Both the position numbers and the translations under genes were made by a program. 64,000 bases of DNA. It comes from Microcebus murinus. Lineage: Eukaryota; Chordata; Mammalia; Primates; Cheirogaleidae. Each line of letters opens with the position of its first letter. Position 1 is the first letter of the stretch. The notes beneath the pieces were generated by a model, which was not told the DNA's origin, did no database searches, and saw nothing but the letters and a program-made list of their open reading frames with translations. Below are positions 33,627 through 45,645 of the stretch, piece after piece. The stretch spans positions 38,896,001-38,960,000 of the forward strand of contig NC_134106.1 of the NCBI RefSeq assembly GCF_040939455.1, written 5' to 3'.

Positions 33627-33700
33627 GGTAGATATATTTAAGATTTTGTGTCATGCTCTGTCAACTGAGCTAGCCCGGTGACTAGGGTAGATATATTTAA
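33627..33700 (-). mobile_element. tRNA-Lys 5'-half retropseudogene with target-site duplications
   Basis: On the minus strand, 33685-33642 reads CTAGTCACCGGGCTAGCTCA, then GTTGACAGAGCATGACACAA and AATC. This follows a tRNA-Lys (CTT-type) 5' half, GCCCGGCTAGCTCAG…AGAGCATGAGACTC..AATC, and stops in the anticodon loop/stem. Perfect 15-bp repeats of 'ggtagatatatttaa' (33627-33641 and 33686-33700) flank the 44-bp insert. There is no poly(A) tail. It is an L1-style tailless insertion, not a functional tRNA gene. Confidence 0.8.
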
Positions 33701-35268
33701 AGAATAACTTTTTCCCTTTAAAATCTCAATGTTCCACATACTAAGCACATCCTGTTAGACTTCTTGAGTATTAAATACATCTTCTATCCTTGGTCTTTCT
33801 GCATTTAGCTTTTTTTGGGAAGTATGTTTTTACCCACAGCATATGGTATGAGCTGCTGATTCAGTATTGAGTGGCTCTTTAAGCTTGTTAGTTATATTCT
33901 GTTGATTAAAATGTTGTGCAGAATAGTCAGGAAAAACCAGTCCCTGATCTGAAATAAATTAAACAATGTTAATTAGCTTATGGGGAAGAACAAATGAGTA
34001 AAGAGAAATTTCATATACAAAAGAAATCTCTGTTATTACCTTCCTGGACCCGGTGCGTTTGGGTTAAGGAGTTAGGGTATGGCTGGGGAAGATGATGAAA
34101 ATGTCCAGAATGATACACATATTTTTAGACTAAAACTGGAAATGCAGCCCAACTTAAAATACTGGTCTTCTGCCTGATGTCCCCTCTCCACACCCGCTTC
34201 ACTTCACTCTCCTTGATAGATAGAGCCACTGCTTTCTCCTATTGTTCTGCTGCAGAGCTTACCTCTTTTTAGATGTCTGTGAAGGTTCTGGCGCAGTGCT
34301 AGGATGTCGCAGAGGAAGTAATCCCTTGTGGACGTCTTGTTGCTGGTAGGAATCAGTGCCTGCTGCTCTCTCTGAGGAGGGCAGTGGGAAGCCTTTGCCT
34401 TTCATGTGACACAGCAGTTTCCCCACCTCCCTGAAGAACTGTGTTGCGTGGTGTCAGACAACATGCAGAACATGAGCAAATTCAACGTATGTCCGCATAT
34501 GTTTGCTTTGGTGTGTGGTTTGTCCAAACCAAAGTGCCCACACGCATCTCTCATTCAGCCACGGAGGCAGTTCAGCAGTGGCGTGAACCATATGGAGGTG
34601 GCAGGTGTTGGGCAGCCTTGCGTGGACTACCCCGGTCTTATTTCAGGATTTGGTGAGTAGAAGATCACACTGTTGTTGCCTCAGGTTCACCTCAAAGAGC
34701 GAAAGAGAAATTAGAAACTCCCTGAAATGGTTAAATTTAGAAGCAAGAAAAAATTCCGTCAGAGGACAGTTTCTTACTAGTTCTAACAAAAGAACAACGG
34801 CAGTGCATTCCTTGGTGTTCAGAATCAACCAGTAAGCAAAACCATAGCAAGTAACAGACAATCACACTATTACGGTTGTGTTTATGTCCTGGAATTTTGT
34901 TGACAGTTATAATTAGCAGTCAGATAAATTTTATGAGTAATCTTGGATGGAGATAGCTTAAAGCTAAATTAAGTATAATTAAATCTAAGACAATGCAACT
35001 TTTCAGTTCAGCCACTGAGCTCCAATTTTAATATGCATTGTCCATCTAGCAAGATGTATTTTTTCCAACTTTTTCTTATATAATGATTAAGACTTAATAT
35101 TGTCAATTCTAATATGTTTTATTGCTAAACATTGTCTGGCTCAGCCTAATCAATCACAAAAATGACTTTTCACATTGAATCCTTAACATTATAATGTGGA
35201 TTAACAATTTGGCAACATTAAATATTTGGTGAGTATCTATAAAGTACAAAGTTACTGTGCTGGGCTAC

Positions 35269-35273
<5 letters not shown>
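33701..35273. other. Intergenic unique block
   Basis: No family recognised. An 84-codon frame (34406-34660) overlaps another in a second frame and shows no protein signature. A small inverted repeat, 'ctttggt...accaaag', lies near 34507-34533. Confidence 0.45.
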
Positions 35274-35617
<344 letters not shown>

Positions 35618-35635
35618 TGGGCTACTTCTCTTAAA

Positions 35636-35795
35636 CAATACTTTAAAGGCAGGTACTTTTATCATCTACATTTTTCAGATGAGGAAACCTAGGTACAGAA
35701 AGAAGTTGAATAACTTGGCCAGGTCACATGGCTGGTAAGTGGCAGAGCTGGGATTTGAACCCTAGCTCTGTCTCCAGAATCCATGCTTTTTTGTT
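35636..35795 (-). mobile_element. MIR SINE (antisense)
   Basis: 'tttttcagatgaggaaacct', 'ggccaggtcacatggctgg' and 'agctgggatttgaaccctag' (B-box complement). Confidence 0.85.
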
Positions 35796-36464
35796 TTTCT
35801 GTTTAGAAGCTTAAAATATAGTTAGGAATCTGAGGTGTACACGTGATAATCTAATCTTTCTAAATATTACTAAGTTATTAAATGTCAAAACAAGTGACAT
35901 AGGCACGGTAACAGGAATTAAGAAAAATAGAGTGTGGTAGAGATGTGAAGTATTTCTGATTCTGTCCTGGCAGCTGGCCCTCCTGTGGAAGGCTTCTCTC
36001 CTGCCTGCCCCAGACAGAGGCATCCACCTGGGCTCTGCTGCCCACCTGGCTCGCTGCTACCCACACTGCTCTCCTGGGGCTTGTTCGCACTAAGGAAAGT
36101 GAGCAGCCAGGAAGCTGCATCCTTTCAGAAGTTCACCAAATGCTGACATCAAACCAAGTGACTGCATTGTGCCCTGTTTGGGTGAAAGATTATGTTAAAT
36201 GAAAAGAGAGATGATCAGCCAGAAGCATGGAAAATGGGGAGTTAGAATAAAATGTCAGTGTTTGGAGCAAGACACTGAATGACATCTAGTGCCCTCAGAT
36301 CTTCTGATCACTTGGAGGCTATGTATGTTCCGTTGTGAGCCAGGAATGCTTTATTCAGCTTCTAGGGAATAACCCTAGAGATTCTCTTTATTACCCTGCT
36401 CTTAATATGTGCTTATGGAGTAAACTTCAGATGCCTAAGGCCTACAGGTCTGGATGTGCTGTTG
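35796..36464. other. Intergenic unique stretch
   Basis: Nothing recognised. Confidence 0.45.
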
Positions 36465-36640
36465 AGTTAAAGTGAGTGGCAATGTGGTATGTTAGGAAGA
36501 GTTGGGTTCTAGTCCTTGCTTTGCCACCTAGCCATGTGACATTAAGCTGGTCACTATTCCTCTTTGAGTTTTTTCCCCCTCTTCTGTAACTTATGGGATT
36601 TGAATTATTAGAGATCTCAAATGTCACACCTTCAGGGCCA
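36465..36640 (+). mobile_element. MIR SINE (sense)
   Basis: 'agttgggttctagtccttgc', 'tagccatgtgacattaag' and 'cttctgtaacttatggga' are in MIR order. Confidence 0.7.
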
Positions 36641-38108
36641 GGCAGATGCAGGATACAGAGAATACTGGGCTTAAGGCGAACACCCCAACTAAAAAGCAAA
36701 AATTAAAAACATCACTGGCCAACCAAATGTGTCTTTAGGTCTTAATTTGGCCAAGAACCACTCGTTTGTGCTCTAATATTCCTCCATGAAAATATGAAAT
36801 GATTTTTTCATACATACTAAAAAAAGGCTCAAGCTCCTGTCGCAGTTAGTCTATGTCGGCATCCACATAGGCACCCCAAGGTACTGTCCACCTTCTTTGC
36901 TTCTTCTTTAAGTGCCATGTTAATAATCTAGCTCTTAATTCTCTAGAAAGCAATAGAGCATTTTGCTGCTTTATTTTTATTGTTAGCTGTGATCTTATCA
37001 GCCCAAATATGTTGGGACTTAGAAATATTCATCAATGATGCTTTTCCTTAAAACCCTTTTGGTGACCACTTCACTAGGATCAGACATGGAGAAAAAAGAC
37101 CCAGTGAACTTCAAGCAGGTGGAATGGGGGAGGAGCCACGGAACAATCCCTGCTTGCCTGAGAAAGAAAAGGGGAAGTGATTGGATCGAAGCAAGCTTCC
37201 AATCCTTTTTCAGCACAACGAGTGTAAGTCTAGGTTTGGGGGAGAACCCATCTTTATGGGAGTGAGGAAGCACAATAGTCTGTATCCTTCAGAATTGGCA
37301 TGACTCAAGTAACTTTCAAGATTGAATAATAGTAGCTCTAAGTGAATCTAGAGATCGGCCAGCGGGAGGAAGGTAGAAAGCAAGAAATGGAGTGAGTGGC
37401 CCTGCTGGGTTTGAGTGACTGGGAGGAGAGGGGCTGAATTAACAATAACTACAAAAACCCACAAAGCAATGGGGAAGATTGGGGGATTATTAACTCTAGG
37501 AATATCAAACTTTTTTTTTAAAAGAGTGTCGTGGTAGTACTGCCCATCTCAATTGTGAATTTTATTCATTTAATCATAATAATTTAAATACCAATGATTT
37601 AAGAAAAATGATAACTATATTGGGAAGGGGGAAGAGTATAAGAGTAAATCTCTTTCTGTAAAATAATGTCTAAAATTGGAAAATAAATAGTGGCATGAGC
37701 ATGTTATTTAAAAATACAGAGGCAAGTGTTAGAGGAGTCTGCTAAAAGAGCTAAAAGTAGATACCTCTGGGATAGCAAGCCAGGCATTGAGAAGGGAGCT
37801 CCCATTTTTCATTATAAGCCTCATGATAATGTTTCTTGCTTTTATAAAAATCAACATTATATTGAAATGAACACAGAAAAAGAAAACTGTCTAAAAGTAT
37901 ACTTATGTAGTAATGATATTCACTTTGCACCTTGACGCCTTAAGAAAAATCAAACACACACAATGTCATACTCTTACCCCAAATAAATCACATTATAATG
38001 TAAGTTCTTTCTCTTGGGAAGAATCAAAACTGATAGGAAAAAATCTGTCCATTTTAAATCAAGAAATTATTAATATCTATTAACACAAAGTATCTTCAAG
38101 CACCCTTA
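36641..38108. other. Intergenic stretch, mostly unassigned
   Basis: Segment 37700-37830 ('ttatttaaaaatacagaggc', 'agtagatacctctgggatag') has the look of an old repeat that I cannot name. No gene. Confidence 0.4.
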
Positions 38109-38229
38109 AAATTGTGACTAAAGGAGTCCACCTGCTCAAGGCTTCTTGGGTGTGGCTCCAGGTCATGGTCCTCAAGTTTGGCTCAGAATAAACCTCTTTA
38201 AATTATTAAAAAAGAAATTGTGACTAAAG
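38109..38229 (+). mobile_element. LTR-like retroposed fragment with 15-bp target-site duplications
   Basis: 'aaattgtgactaaag' is perfectly repeated at 38109-38123 and 38215-38229. The 91-bp insert (38124-38214) contains AATAAA at about 38187-38192, ends 'ttattaaaaaag', and looks like the R/poly(A) part of an ERV-type LTR transcript. The left junction 'cctt/aaaatt' fits an L1 endonuclease site. Confidence 0.7.
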
Positions 38230-38239
38230 AGAGTTTTCT

Positions 38240-38490
38240 GTTTTAAAAAAAAATAACACCTAGGTCTGGGGAGGAGGAATGTGGAAATAGAGAGTGACTA
38301 TTAATGGGTACAAGGTTTCTTTGTGGGGATGATAAAAATTTAGATGATAAAATCTAAAATTAGATTATGGTAATAATTGCAAAACTGTGAATATACTAAA
38401 AACCACTGAATTGTACACTTTAAATGGGCAAGCCATTATAGCATGTAAATTATATCTCAATAAAGCTGTTAAAAAATAGTAGCTTAAATA
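38240..38490 (+). mobile_element. L1M 3'-end fragment (sense)
   Basis: 'caaggtttctttgtggggat', 'ctaaaaaccactgaattgta' and 'tatctcaataaagctgtta' are in order. Same family as 31156. Confidence 0.8.
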
Positions 38491-38499
38491 AGATGTAAT

Positions 38500-38605
38500 A
38501 ATAGCCAATTCTCAATAATCTATAAAATAGATACTATTATCTCTTTTTACAAATGAAGAAACTGGGGCATAGAGAAGCTAAGTGATTAGCCTAAGATCAT
38601 CAGGT
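38500..38605 (-). mobile_element. MIR SINE fragment (antisense)
   Basis: 'tacaaatgaagaaactgggg' and 'agtgattagcctaagatcat'. Confidence 0.7.
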
Positions 38606-38654
38606 ATAAATAGATTAGGATAAAAGTTATTTTTCTTTCATGAAAAAGAAATCA

Positions 38655-38935
38655 GAGGGCAGGAGGAGGGGGTGGGCAGTCCAGGGCTGATAAGGTGGCA
38701 CCATGAGCACCAGGGACCCTGGATCCTTTGAGCTTGTTCCTCCACTGCGCCGCTTTTCCTCTCAAGGCACCTCATGGCCTAGGACTGCTCAGGCAGCAAC
38801 AAATGCATCCACACTGTAGGCAGCAGGAAGAAGGAGAGCGTAAGAATTCTCTTCCTACCTTTAAAGAAACACAGAAGCTGTACACAATACTTCCACTTGC
38901 ATCTTTCTTGGGAGAACTGAGTCACATATTTGCAC
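38655..38935 (-). mobile_element. MaLR/MLT1-like LTR fragment (antisense)
   Basis: 'ggcagtccagggctgataag' and 'accagggaccctggatcctt' parallel the order in the 10228 copy. Name tentative. Confidence 0.45.
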
Positions 38936-38982
38936 TGTCAGAACCTGGGAAATGGAGTCTTTGCTTACGAAACTCATTTTGA

Positions 38983-39281
38983 GGCTAGGCATGGTGGCTC
39001 ATGCCTGTAATCTGAGCACTGTGAGAGGCCAATGCGGGAGGATTGCTTGAGCTCAGGAGTTCTAGATCAGCCTGGGTAAGAGGGAGAACCCATCTCTACC
39101 AAAAATAGAAAAAATTAGCCAGGCATGGTGGCATGCACCTGTAGTCCCACCTACTTGGGAGGCTGACACAGGAGAATTGGTTGAGCCTGGGAGTTTGAGG
39201 TTGCAGTGACTCAGTGACCTATGATGATGCCACTTGCTTTCTACCCAGGTTGACAAAGTGAGACCCTGTCAAAAAAAAAAA
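38983..39281 (+). mobile_element. Alu SINE (sense, diverged)
   Basis: 'ggctaggcatggtggctcat' to 'ccctgtc' plus an A-run. 'ctcattttga' flanks both sides. Confidence 0.9.
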
Positions 39282-39319
39282 TTCCCCCAAAAACCTCATT
39301 TTGAAAGGCACATTTTACA

Positions 39320-39661
39320 GGCCGGGCGCGATGGCTCACGCCTATAATTCTAGCACTCTGGGAGACCAAGGTGGGTGGATTGCTCAAGGTCAGGAGTTCG
39401 AAACCAGTCTGAACAAGAGCGAGACCCCATCTCTACTATAAATAGAAAGAAATTAATTGGCCAACTGATATATATAGAAAAAAATTAGCCTGGCATGGTG
39501 GCGCATGCCTGTAGTCCCAGCTACTGGGGAGGCTGAGGCAGGAGGATTGCTTGAACCCAGGAGTTTGAGGTTGCTGTGAGCTAGGCTGACGCCATGGCAC
39601 TCACTCTAGCCTGGGCAACAAAGTGAGACTCTGTCTCAAAAAAAAAGAAAAAAGAAAGAAA
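39320..39661 (+). mobile_element. Alu SINE (sense, full length)
   Basis: 'ggccgggcgcgatggctcac', AAAG-rich tail, and 'gcacattttaca' on both flanks. Confidence 0.95.
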
Positions 39662-39857
39662 AGCACATTTTACAAACGGCAAGGGATTTCTATTTTGGTG
39701 CTTATTAAATGCTTTGAGATGATGACGTTTCCTCTTCTGCCCACCATCTTCACAGCCTCACCTAGTTTTTTAGTATTTATTTCCTCTCAATAAATGGCCG
39801 GTCTCTGATCTCTGGTCTCTGGTCTTCTTTCTTTTTCTCTCATAATAACTTCTTTGG

Positions 39858-40207
39858 GGCCGGGCGCTGTGGCTCACGCCTGTAATCCTAGCTCTTGGGA
39901 GGCCGAGGCGGGCGGATTGCTCAAGGTCAGGAGTTCGAAACCAGCCTGAGCAAGAGCGAGACCCCGTCTCTACTATAAACAGAAAGAAACTAATTGGCCA
40001 ACTGATATATATATATATATATATATATAAAAAAATTAGCCGGGCATAGTGGCGCATGCCTGTAGTCCCAGCTACTCGGGAGGCTGAGGCAGAAGGATCA
40101 CTCGAGCCCAGGAGTTTGAGGTTGCTGTGAGCTAGGCTGACGCCACGGCACTCACTCTAGCCTGGACAACAAAGTGAGACTCTGTCTCAAAAAAAAAAAA
40201 AAAAAAA
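39858..40207 (+). mobile_element. Alu SINE (sense), deletion subgroup copy 3
   Basis: 'cctagctcttgggaggccga' shows the same deletion as 30344 and 35274. 'ataacttctttgg' flanks both sides. A (TA)n run of about 26 bp (40004-40029) has expanded in the middle. Confidence 0.95.
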
Positions 40208-41949
40208 TAACTTCTTTGGACCCACTCTATATTATAATTGCCGTTTCTACTGAATCCAGCTAAACTCAAAACTCAGTACCTTGTTCGAAGTTATAAGCAC
40301 AGTGCTAGGCATGGAGTAGGCTCTCGGGAAACCCTTGTGCACAGGGTGTGGGCTCCTTGGGGGCCACGGAGTATTTACACCTTGAGCAGGGAGTCTGGTG
40401 TGTCTGAATGTGCATACTTTTCCTTCTGGGCCTTGATGAAGGGTAGTGTAACACTCCAGCGTCCTTGGCAAGGCTGGGACTAAAGTCCCTGCACAGAACG
40501 GACTGGTCAAGCCTCCGACCCACAGGCACTTCCCTGTGCTTCTCAGTCAAACACTGGCTTCCAGGCAGAGTCTCATCGCACAGGGTCATTAAGTAAAATA
40601 GAAATGGATAATAAATTTTTATGTGTTTGGAAATTGTTTCTCTCCTCCCCTCTTCTTGGGGTTGATTAACTTAGCTGGAAATAATGAACTTGAACTGATT
40701 TTTTGAGCACTGATCTAAGTGATAATTACTGAGTTGGTACCTTGCTTATGAGACTTGGACAACCTAATACCTGTTAAGAGAATCCTTTTCTCTCGCCCAC
40801 TCTCTCACCAGTTTTTCCCTTGGTGTGAGAACTGACAAGCCGGAACTTAAATGAGCCAGAGGGAAGAACAGTTTCCTTTTTCTAGGAGTTGTGTCGTATT
40901 TCCAAAGGGTAGCACTGTCAGTACTTTACTCCCTTCCAGAAGAAATTGTGCCTCAAGGACACCTCACTGAGAGCAAGTCCAGGGAAAGAATGGCCAGTTG
41001 AGGACTTGCACAGGTATTCACTGGCCACATTTCTTCCCTCCTAGAATCTTGCTGACAGAGGCCCCGGGGTCATCTCATGGGGCTTTTCGGGCCATTACTG
41101 TTTTCTCCTGGCCTTTCTCAGTAGACATTTATGACTCTTAATGACATTCTCTCTCAGTCCTGCTTGGAACCAAGCTATATCTGTCTCTTAGTCCACCTGT
41201 ATGAAGGAGACTCCTCTTTGTCCTCAACTGGCTTCTCATGGGTTTCAAAGGCAGCCTTTCCTTTGTGTCTCTCAGGGGTTAGTGAGCAACTCCATCTGCA
41301 TGGTTTGGGATACTTGGTAAGCCTATAGGGGCATCACAGTCTCCCCTGGAGATAGTCCCATGGTGACTCCTGCCTGGGTGACAGTCCAGAGAGGGCACCA
41401 TTCCCTGGGAGTCCTGGAGACTTGGCCATTCTTTGGCTTTAAGACATTCTCTTATACATCCCACCTGGGCCCTGGAAGCCCAATAGCTAAGTAAGAAAAG
41501 GCCCAAGTCCCAAGCCCCTTGGCCTGAAGCTGAGTTGCTTCCACTCTACATGTAGCTTTTACCCTCCCTGGCCCTCTCCCTTCCCTGGCCCCATATTCTC
41601 CCCCAGTGGTCTAAGCAGCCTGAGGGCTGAGTTCACCGATAGCACCCTCACCACTTTAAATATGCTGACATCAGTTCTTCCTGGCCTACTACTCACCCAC
41701 ATGCAATTTGATCTTCCAATTATACCTCTGTCCAGCTGCTTCCTGATCTTTGGCTCTGCTTGGCCTTATCCCCACTTCTCCTGGTTTAGCCCTTTCCCCG
41801 CCTGCCTTTGGCCCCAGCTTCAGCCACCCTAGCACCATCTCCTGCACAGCTGAGGCTCCAGCTATGCAGGGGCCCCTTCCCCAAGAGGCCTTCATTTCAT
41901 GTGCTGGTGGCAGTCCTTGGATGATCAGAGCTGTGATGGGCTTCAAACC
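40208..41949. other. Intergenic GC-richer stretch
   Basis: Unassigned apart from a MIR-like tail at 40296-40330 ('gcacagtgctaggcatggag'). Frames of up to about 105 codons occur on both strands with no protein signature. Confidence 0.4.
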
Positions 41950-42060
41950 ACCATATCAAGTTCAAACCCTTGATTTAGATGTGAGGAAACCCAGGACCCA
42001 AGGCCACACAGGTGGTATGAAGTGGCACTGCAAGAACAGAGGTGTCTGGAGCAGGCTGGA
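41950..42060 (-). mobile_element. MIR SINE fragment (antisense)
   Basis: 'gatgtgaggaaacccaggac' and 'aaggccacacaggtggtatg'. Confidence 0.6.
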
Positions 42061-42539
42061 CCGGTGACCACTACTAAACCTTCCACAAACTCTAATCTGC
42101 TTTGACAGTGAGACATCTCCTCTTGTTTGTTCACCACCCCCTCCCAATCTTTCCTGTTAGGGCCCCTCTGTGCAGTTCTGAAGGGGCCATTGTCCTGGCC
42201 ACAGAGATGAGCCAGTGACCCAAGCTGCACTGTCAGAGTTTATGTTTAGATTCTGGGAACAAGAAGCTCTCCTCCCTCCCTGATTGTTAAACTTGGATGT
42301 TGCTGGAACTGTTTGTGGGCATACCCCACCTCTGTTTATCTGCCCACGTCCCACCACCCATCCTAGGGGGCCTGTCAGCAGCAGGAAAGAGTTAGGTCAA
42401 CATACAGAGAGAGGAGAGCGTTCTGTGTTGGTGGCTGTTGGTGGGGGAAAGGTGCAAGATCCAGCAAAAGTAAGCTGACCACACTGTTGGAGTCCCTGGA
42501 GTTTCTAAGGCCAGCTTCACCTCTGGGTTTCACCAGGTC
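42061..42539. other. Intergenic unique stretch
   Basis: Nothing recognised. Confidence 0.4.
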
Positions 42540-43090
42540 TTCCAATTACCTTTTGATTTAAGCTGCTCTCTTGCCCTCTGACACCAACTGGGTATCCAAC
42601 AATTCAATCCACTTTTGACACTTAACTATCCAGAGTTAGCCCAAACCCCGTAGGTTGAGGGCTGAGTCCCACAAGACGTCCCCCACTGCAGACGTCAGCT
42701 GCAAATGGGGTGTCCACGCTACCCACATTTCTGCCTGGCTGACTGCAGATTTGGGATTCTCACGAGCCCTCCTCAGGTTGGATAATTCCCTAGAACAACC
42801 CATACAGCTCTGGAAAATGCTTTATTTGCCATTACCAGTTTATTATTATATAAAGGTTAAAACTCAGCAACAGCCAAACGGGAGAGATGCACAGGGCATG
42901 GGGTGGGCTGGAGCCGTCTTGGAGTGTGTCATCCTCCCAGCACCTTGGTGTGCTCACCAACCTGTAAGCTCCCTGAACCCCATCCTTTAGGGATCTTTTT
43001 GGAGGTTCCATTAAGTAGGCCCAACTGATTAAATCATTGGCCATGGTGATTGGAATTGATCTCCAGCTCTCCTCCCCAGAGGAAGTGTGG
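42540..43090 (-). mobile_element. Ancient ERV-L-type LTR (antisense)
   Basis: 'gctttatttgccattaccag', 'aacagccaaacgggagagat' and 'gattaaatcattggccatgg' are in the order of a reversed old LTR. The subfamily cannot be named with certainty. There is no coding sequence. Confidence 0.55.
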
Positions 43091-43121
43091 GATATTGGCA
43101 ACCATTTTCTCCTTTGACCAA

Positions 43122-43525
43122 AACTTTAGTGAGGCTCCTCTGAGTCCTTTCTGACCAGGCCCGACCTTGAGCTTCCCTCTTTGTACTTGTAGACTTGAGC
43201 AAGAATTCTGCCCAGTCAGTTTAGCAATGGTCCCCATCCTTGGCATCTGACTGCTCTTGGCATCCCCCAGCCAGCCTTAACCAGAATTCCATTGCCTCCA
43301 TCTAGCAGGAATTCCCCTTGCCCCTGATGTTTCCTCTTAGTGATTTTCCATTCACTGACCTCCATCCTGCTCCTTGGCTATAAATCCCTACTTGCCACGC
43401 TGTAATTAGAGTCGAGTCCGATAGCTCTTCCCCCTTGCCAGACCCTGTTGTGGTACTGTAGTCACTGTACCTACTGCCAGGGCACCCCTGTGTAGTCTGC
43501 TTACTGCCTTTAACAGTCCCCCATC
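43122..43525 (+). mobile_element. Ancient ERV-L-type LTR (sense, LTR16/33-like)
   Basis: 'gtgaggctcctctgagtcct', 'gaccaggcccgaccttgagc', 'ggctataaatccctacttgc' (TATA box) and 'cagaccctgttgtgg' follow one old solo-LTR layout. No internal viral sequence is seen beside it. Confidence 0.55.
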
Positions 43526-44220
43526 CAAAGAAGTGAAGGGGTGACTCAGAGAAACAGCTCACGTCTGCACACTTCCTTACAGGAGACTTGCGAGGATTCC
43601 AGGAGAGAAGGCACGAGAAAAGCTGAGTGCAGTGTCTGGCTCCTAGCAAGCCCTCCATCAACGAACGCAGCTGCTGCCATGATGAGGATGGTCATGGTGG
43701 CGAGCAGGGACGCAGTGTGCCCTGTGCCTTGCACGGGGGCAGCCAGCGTGTGGCTGAGCGGGGCTACACGCCAGCCTCCACTTCACTGCATGCCTGGGTG
43801 CACACGGTCTGTCTGCTCAGAGGGGTGCCTTGTTCTACTTCACAAAAAGGCACTGCAGGAGCTAGCAATGGCCCTGGGAAGAGGATAATCTCTTTGTGCT
43901 AAGGCATTAGCTTGCCAAAGGCCGGAGTTGGGGAAATAATTTTAAAGTCTTGTAAGGGAATGCTGAATTTGAGCATGAATTTGTAGCTGGTAGTGTATTG
44001 AATTGAGGAAGGGTTTTGAAAAATAATTTTCTAGGAGCCAGAAGCTGCTGAGCCTGGATTGTTTTCTCGGTGGGAATCAGCCCAAGGCATCGAGAAGATG
44101 GGCACCTAACAGTATTCTGTTGCTGCTAGCTTGGGGGTCCAGGCAGACGCTATGCCTCCTGCACTTGGCACGGGGAACTCTGCTGAGTGTGGACAGCAAA
44201 CGTCTCAGAGCAGGGAGCTA
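43526..44220. other. Intergenic unique stretch
   Basis: Short frames in several registers, none convincing. 'agtgcagtgtctggctccta' near 43627 may be a MIR tail. Confidence 0.4.
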
Positions 44221-44420
44221 AAATCTATTGAGCACTTAGTTTGTGCTGCACTCTGCATGGATAACCTCATTTCACCTGCACACAACCTGTAATGCTCTCA
44301 GACAAGGGCATGGAAGCTCAGAAAAGGAAAATTATTTGCCCAAGTTCGCTGAGCCAGTGGAAGGAAGGAGGACTGGCTTCCCGCTGTGCCTTCTCACTCC
44401 TGGGAGTGGTTTGCAGAGAG
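44221..44420 (-). mobile_element. MIR SINE (antisense)
   Basis: 'ctattgagcacttagtttgt', 'ataacctcatttcacctgc' and 'tttgcccaagttcgctgag'. Confidence 0.75.
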
Positions 44421-45369
44421 AGCACTGTCACAGTCACTGTCACTCCGGCATTAAAAATGAGCCCTTTATGCAGGCAAGGCGGTGATTTCCCCACTCTGGA
44501 GTTTAAGAGAGCTGCAGGGGCTTGCCCAAACTCACACCTACCACACCAAACAACTCAACTGGCAGCCTAGTCTCAGCAACAGCTTTGCAGGAATCTTGCG
44601 AGTCATATTCCTCCTGCAGGGGAGAGTGGCGGCCTGTGGAGAGTCCTGAGAGTCTTTCTTTCAGCATGTGGCTGGGTCCTTGTTTCTCATGTGACAACAA
44701 AATGTAAGAGATTTTTCTCTTTCATCAGCTGCAAACTATGCTGCTTACCAAGCACTTTCACTGGGAGATATTCACCCCCAACCTCCCCATTCTTCCTGGG
44801 GTTGACTTGAAATGTGGCAAGACTCAGGAGCAGGGAGAGGCCTTGGAGGGGGTGGAGGTGGGCTGCTGACTCGCCTGCACGCTGCTGTGTAGGGAGTGTC
44901 TGGCCCAAGGAGTCCATCTCTAATGTATCCATCATCTCCTTATTTAGCTCATTTTGTGGGCCTCAAAATCCCTCATGGAAGGTCCAATTAAAATCTTGGA
45001 AGAAACCTGGGCTTGCGGATTGTCCTCAGAGGAGCAGCTTAGAGCTAATGCAGTAAAATGAAAGGCAAGAAAGTCATTGCCCAGGTGAGGCTAATTAGAA
45101 TTTGAGGCATCTTCCTTGTGCAAAAGGAACAAAATGTCCTGGTGGTCTTCACTGGGGAATGAGAAATGTTTTATCAAATAAAACATCCTGGGAATTGCCT
45201 TCAACTGAAGCTTAAAGAGGGGCCTGGGAGTGTTTAATCTCTCAACACTTCCTCTGTACCTCTCTAATGACACTTTTCACTTCTTGCCAAGTTATTTATA
45301 TCATGGTTTTCATATATAATTTTTGCTTCTAGATTATATGTTCCCATACCTACTACTGTGGACAACTTG
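44421..45369. other. Intergenic unique stretch
   Basis: Nothing recognised. Confidence 0.45.
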
Positions 45370-45645
45370 CAGCAGTTTGTGCATAGTAGGTAGTCAATAG
45401 ATGATATAAATATATGGATGGATGGATGGACGGACAAGTGAATGGATGGATGAAGGGATGAATGGAGGGACTGATGGACAAATGGATAGAGGGATGGATG
45501 AGTGGAGGTATAGATGGATGAGTTGATGGACGAATGGATGAATGGATGATGGATGGATGGATGAGGAGATAATGGATGGATAGATGAGTGGATGGATGGA
45601 CAAGTGGATGGATAAATGGATGGAGGGATGGATTGATGGATGGCA
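45370..45645. repeat. (GGAT)n minisatellite grown from a MIR/L2 tail
   Basis: After 'gcatagtaggtagtcaatag' (45381-45400), a typical MIR/L2 end, about 230 bp of degenerate GGAT/GAAT tetramers follow. Minus-strand frames rich in His-Pro-Ser-Ile are an artefact of the repeat. Confidence 0.9.

Noticed and set aside
33642..33685. Functional tRNA gene
   Set aside because: Only the 5' half is present. The B box, T arm and terminator are missing.
34406..34660. 84-codon frame in the unique intergenic block
   Set aside because: A second frame of similar length overlaps it and neither shows domain features.
43378..43386. TATA box as a host gene promoter
   Set aside because: It lies inside an old LTR and no downstream gene is visible.
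45361..45645. Possible CRISPR-like array
   Set aside because: The units are 4-bp tetramers without spacers, in a primate genome.
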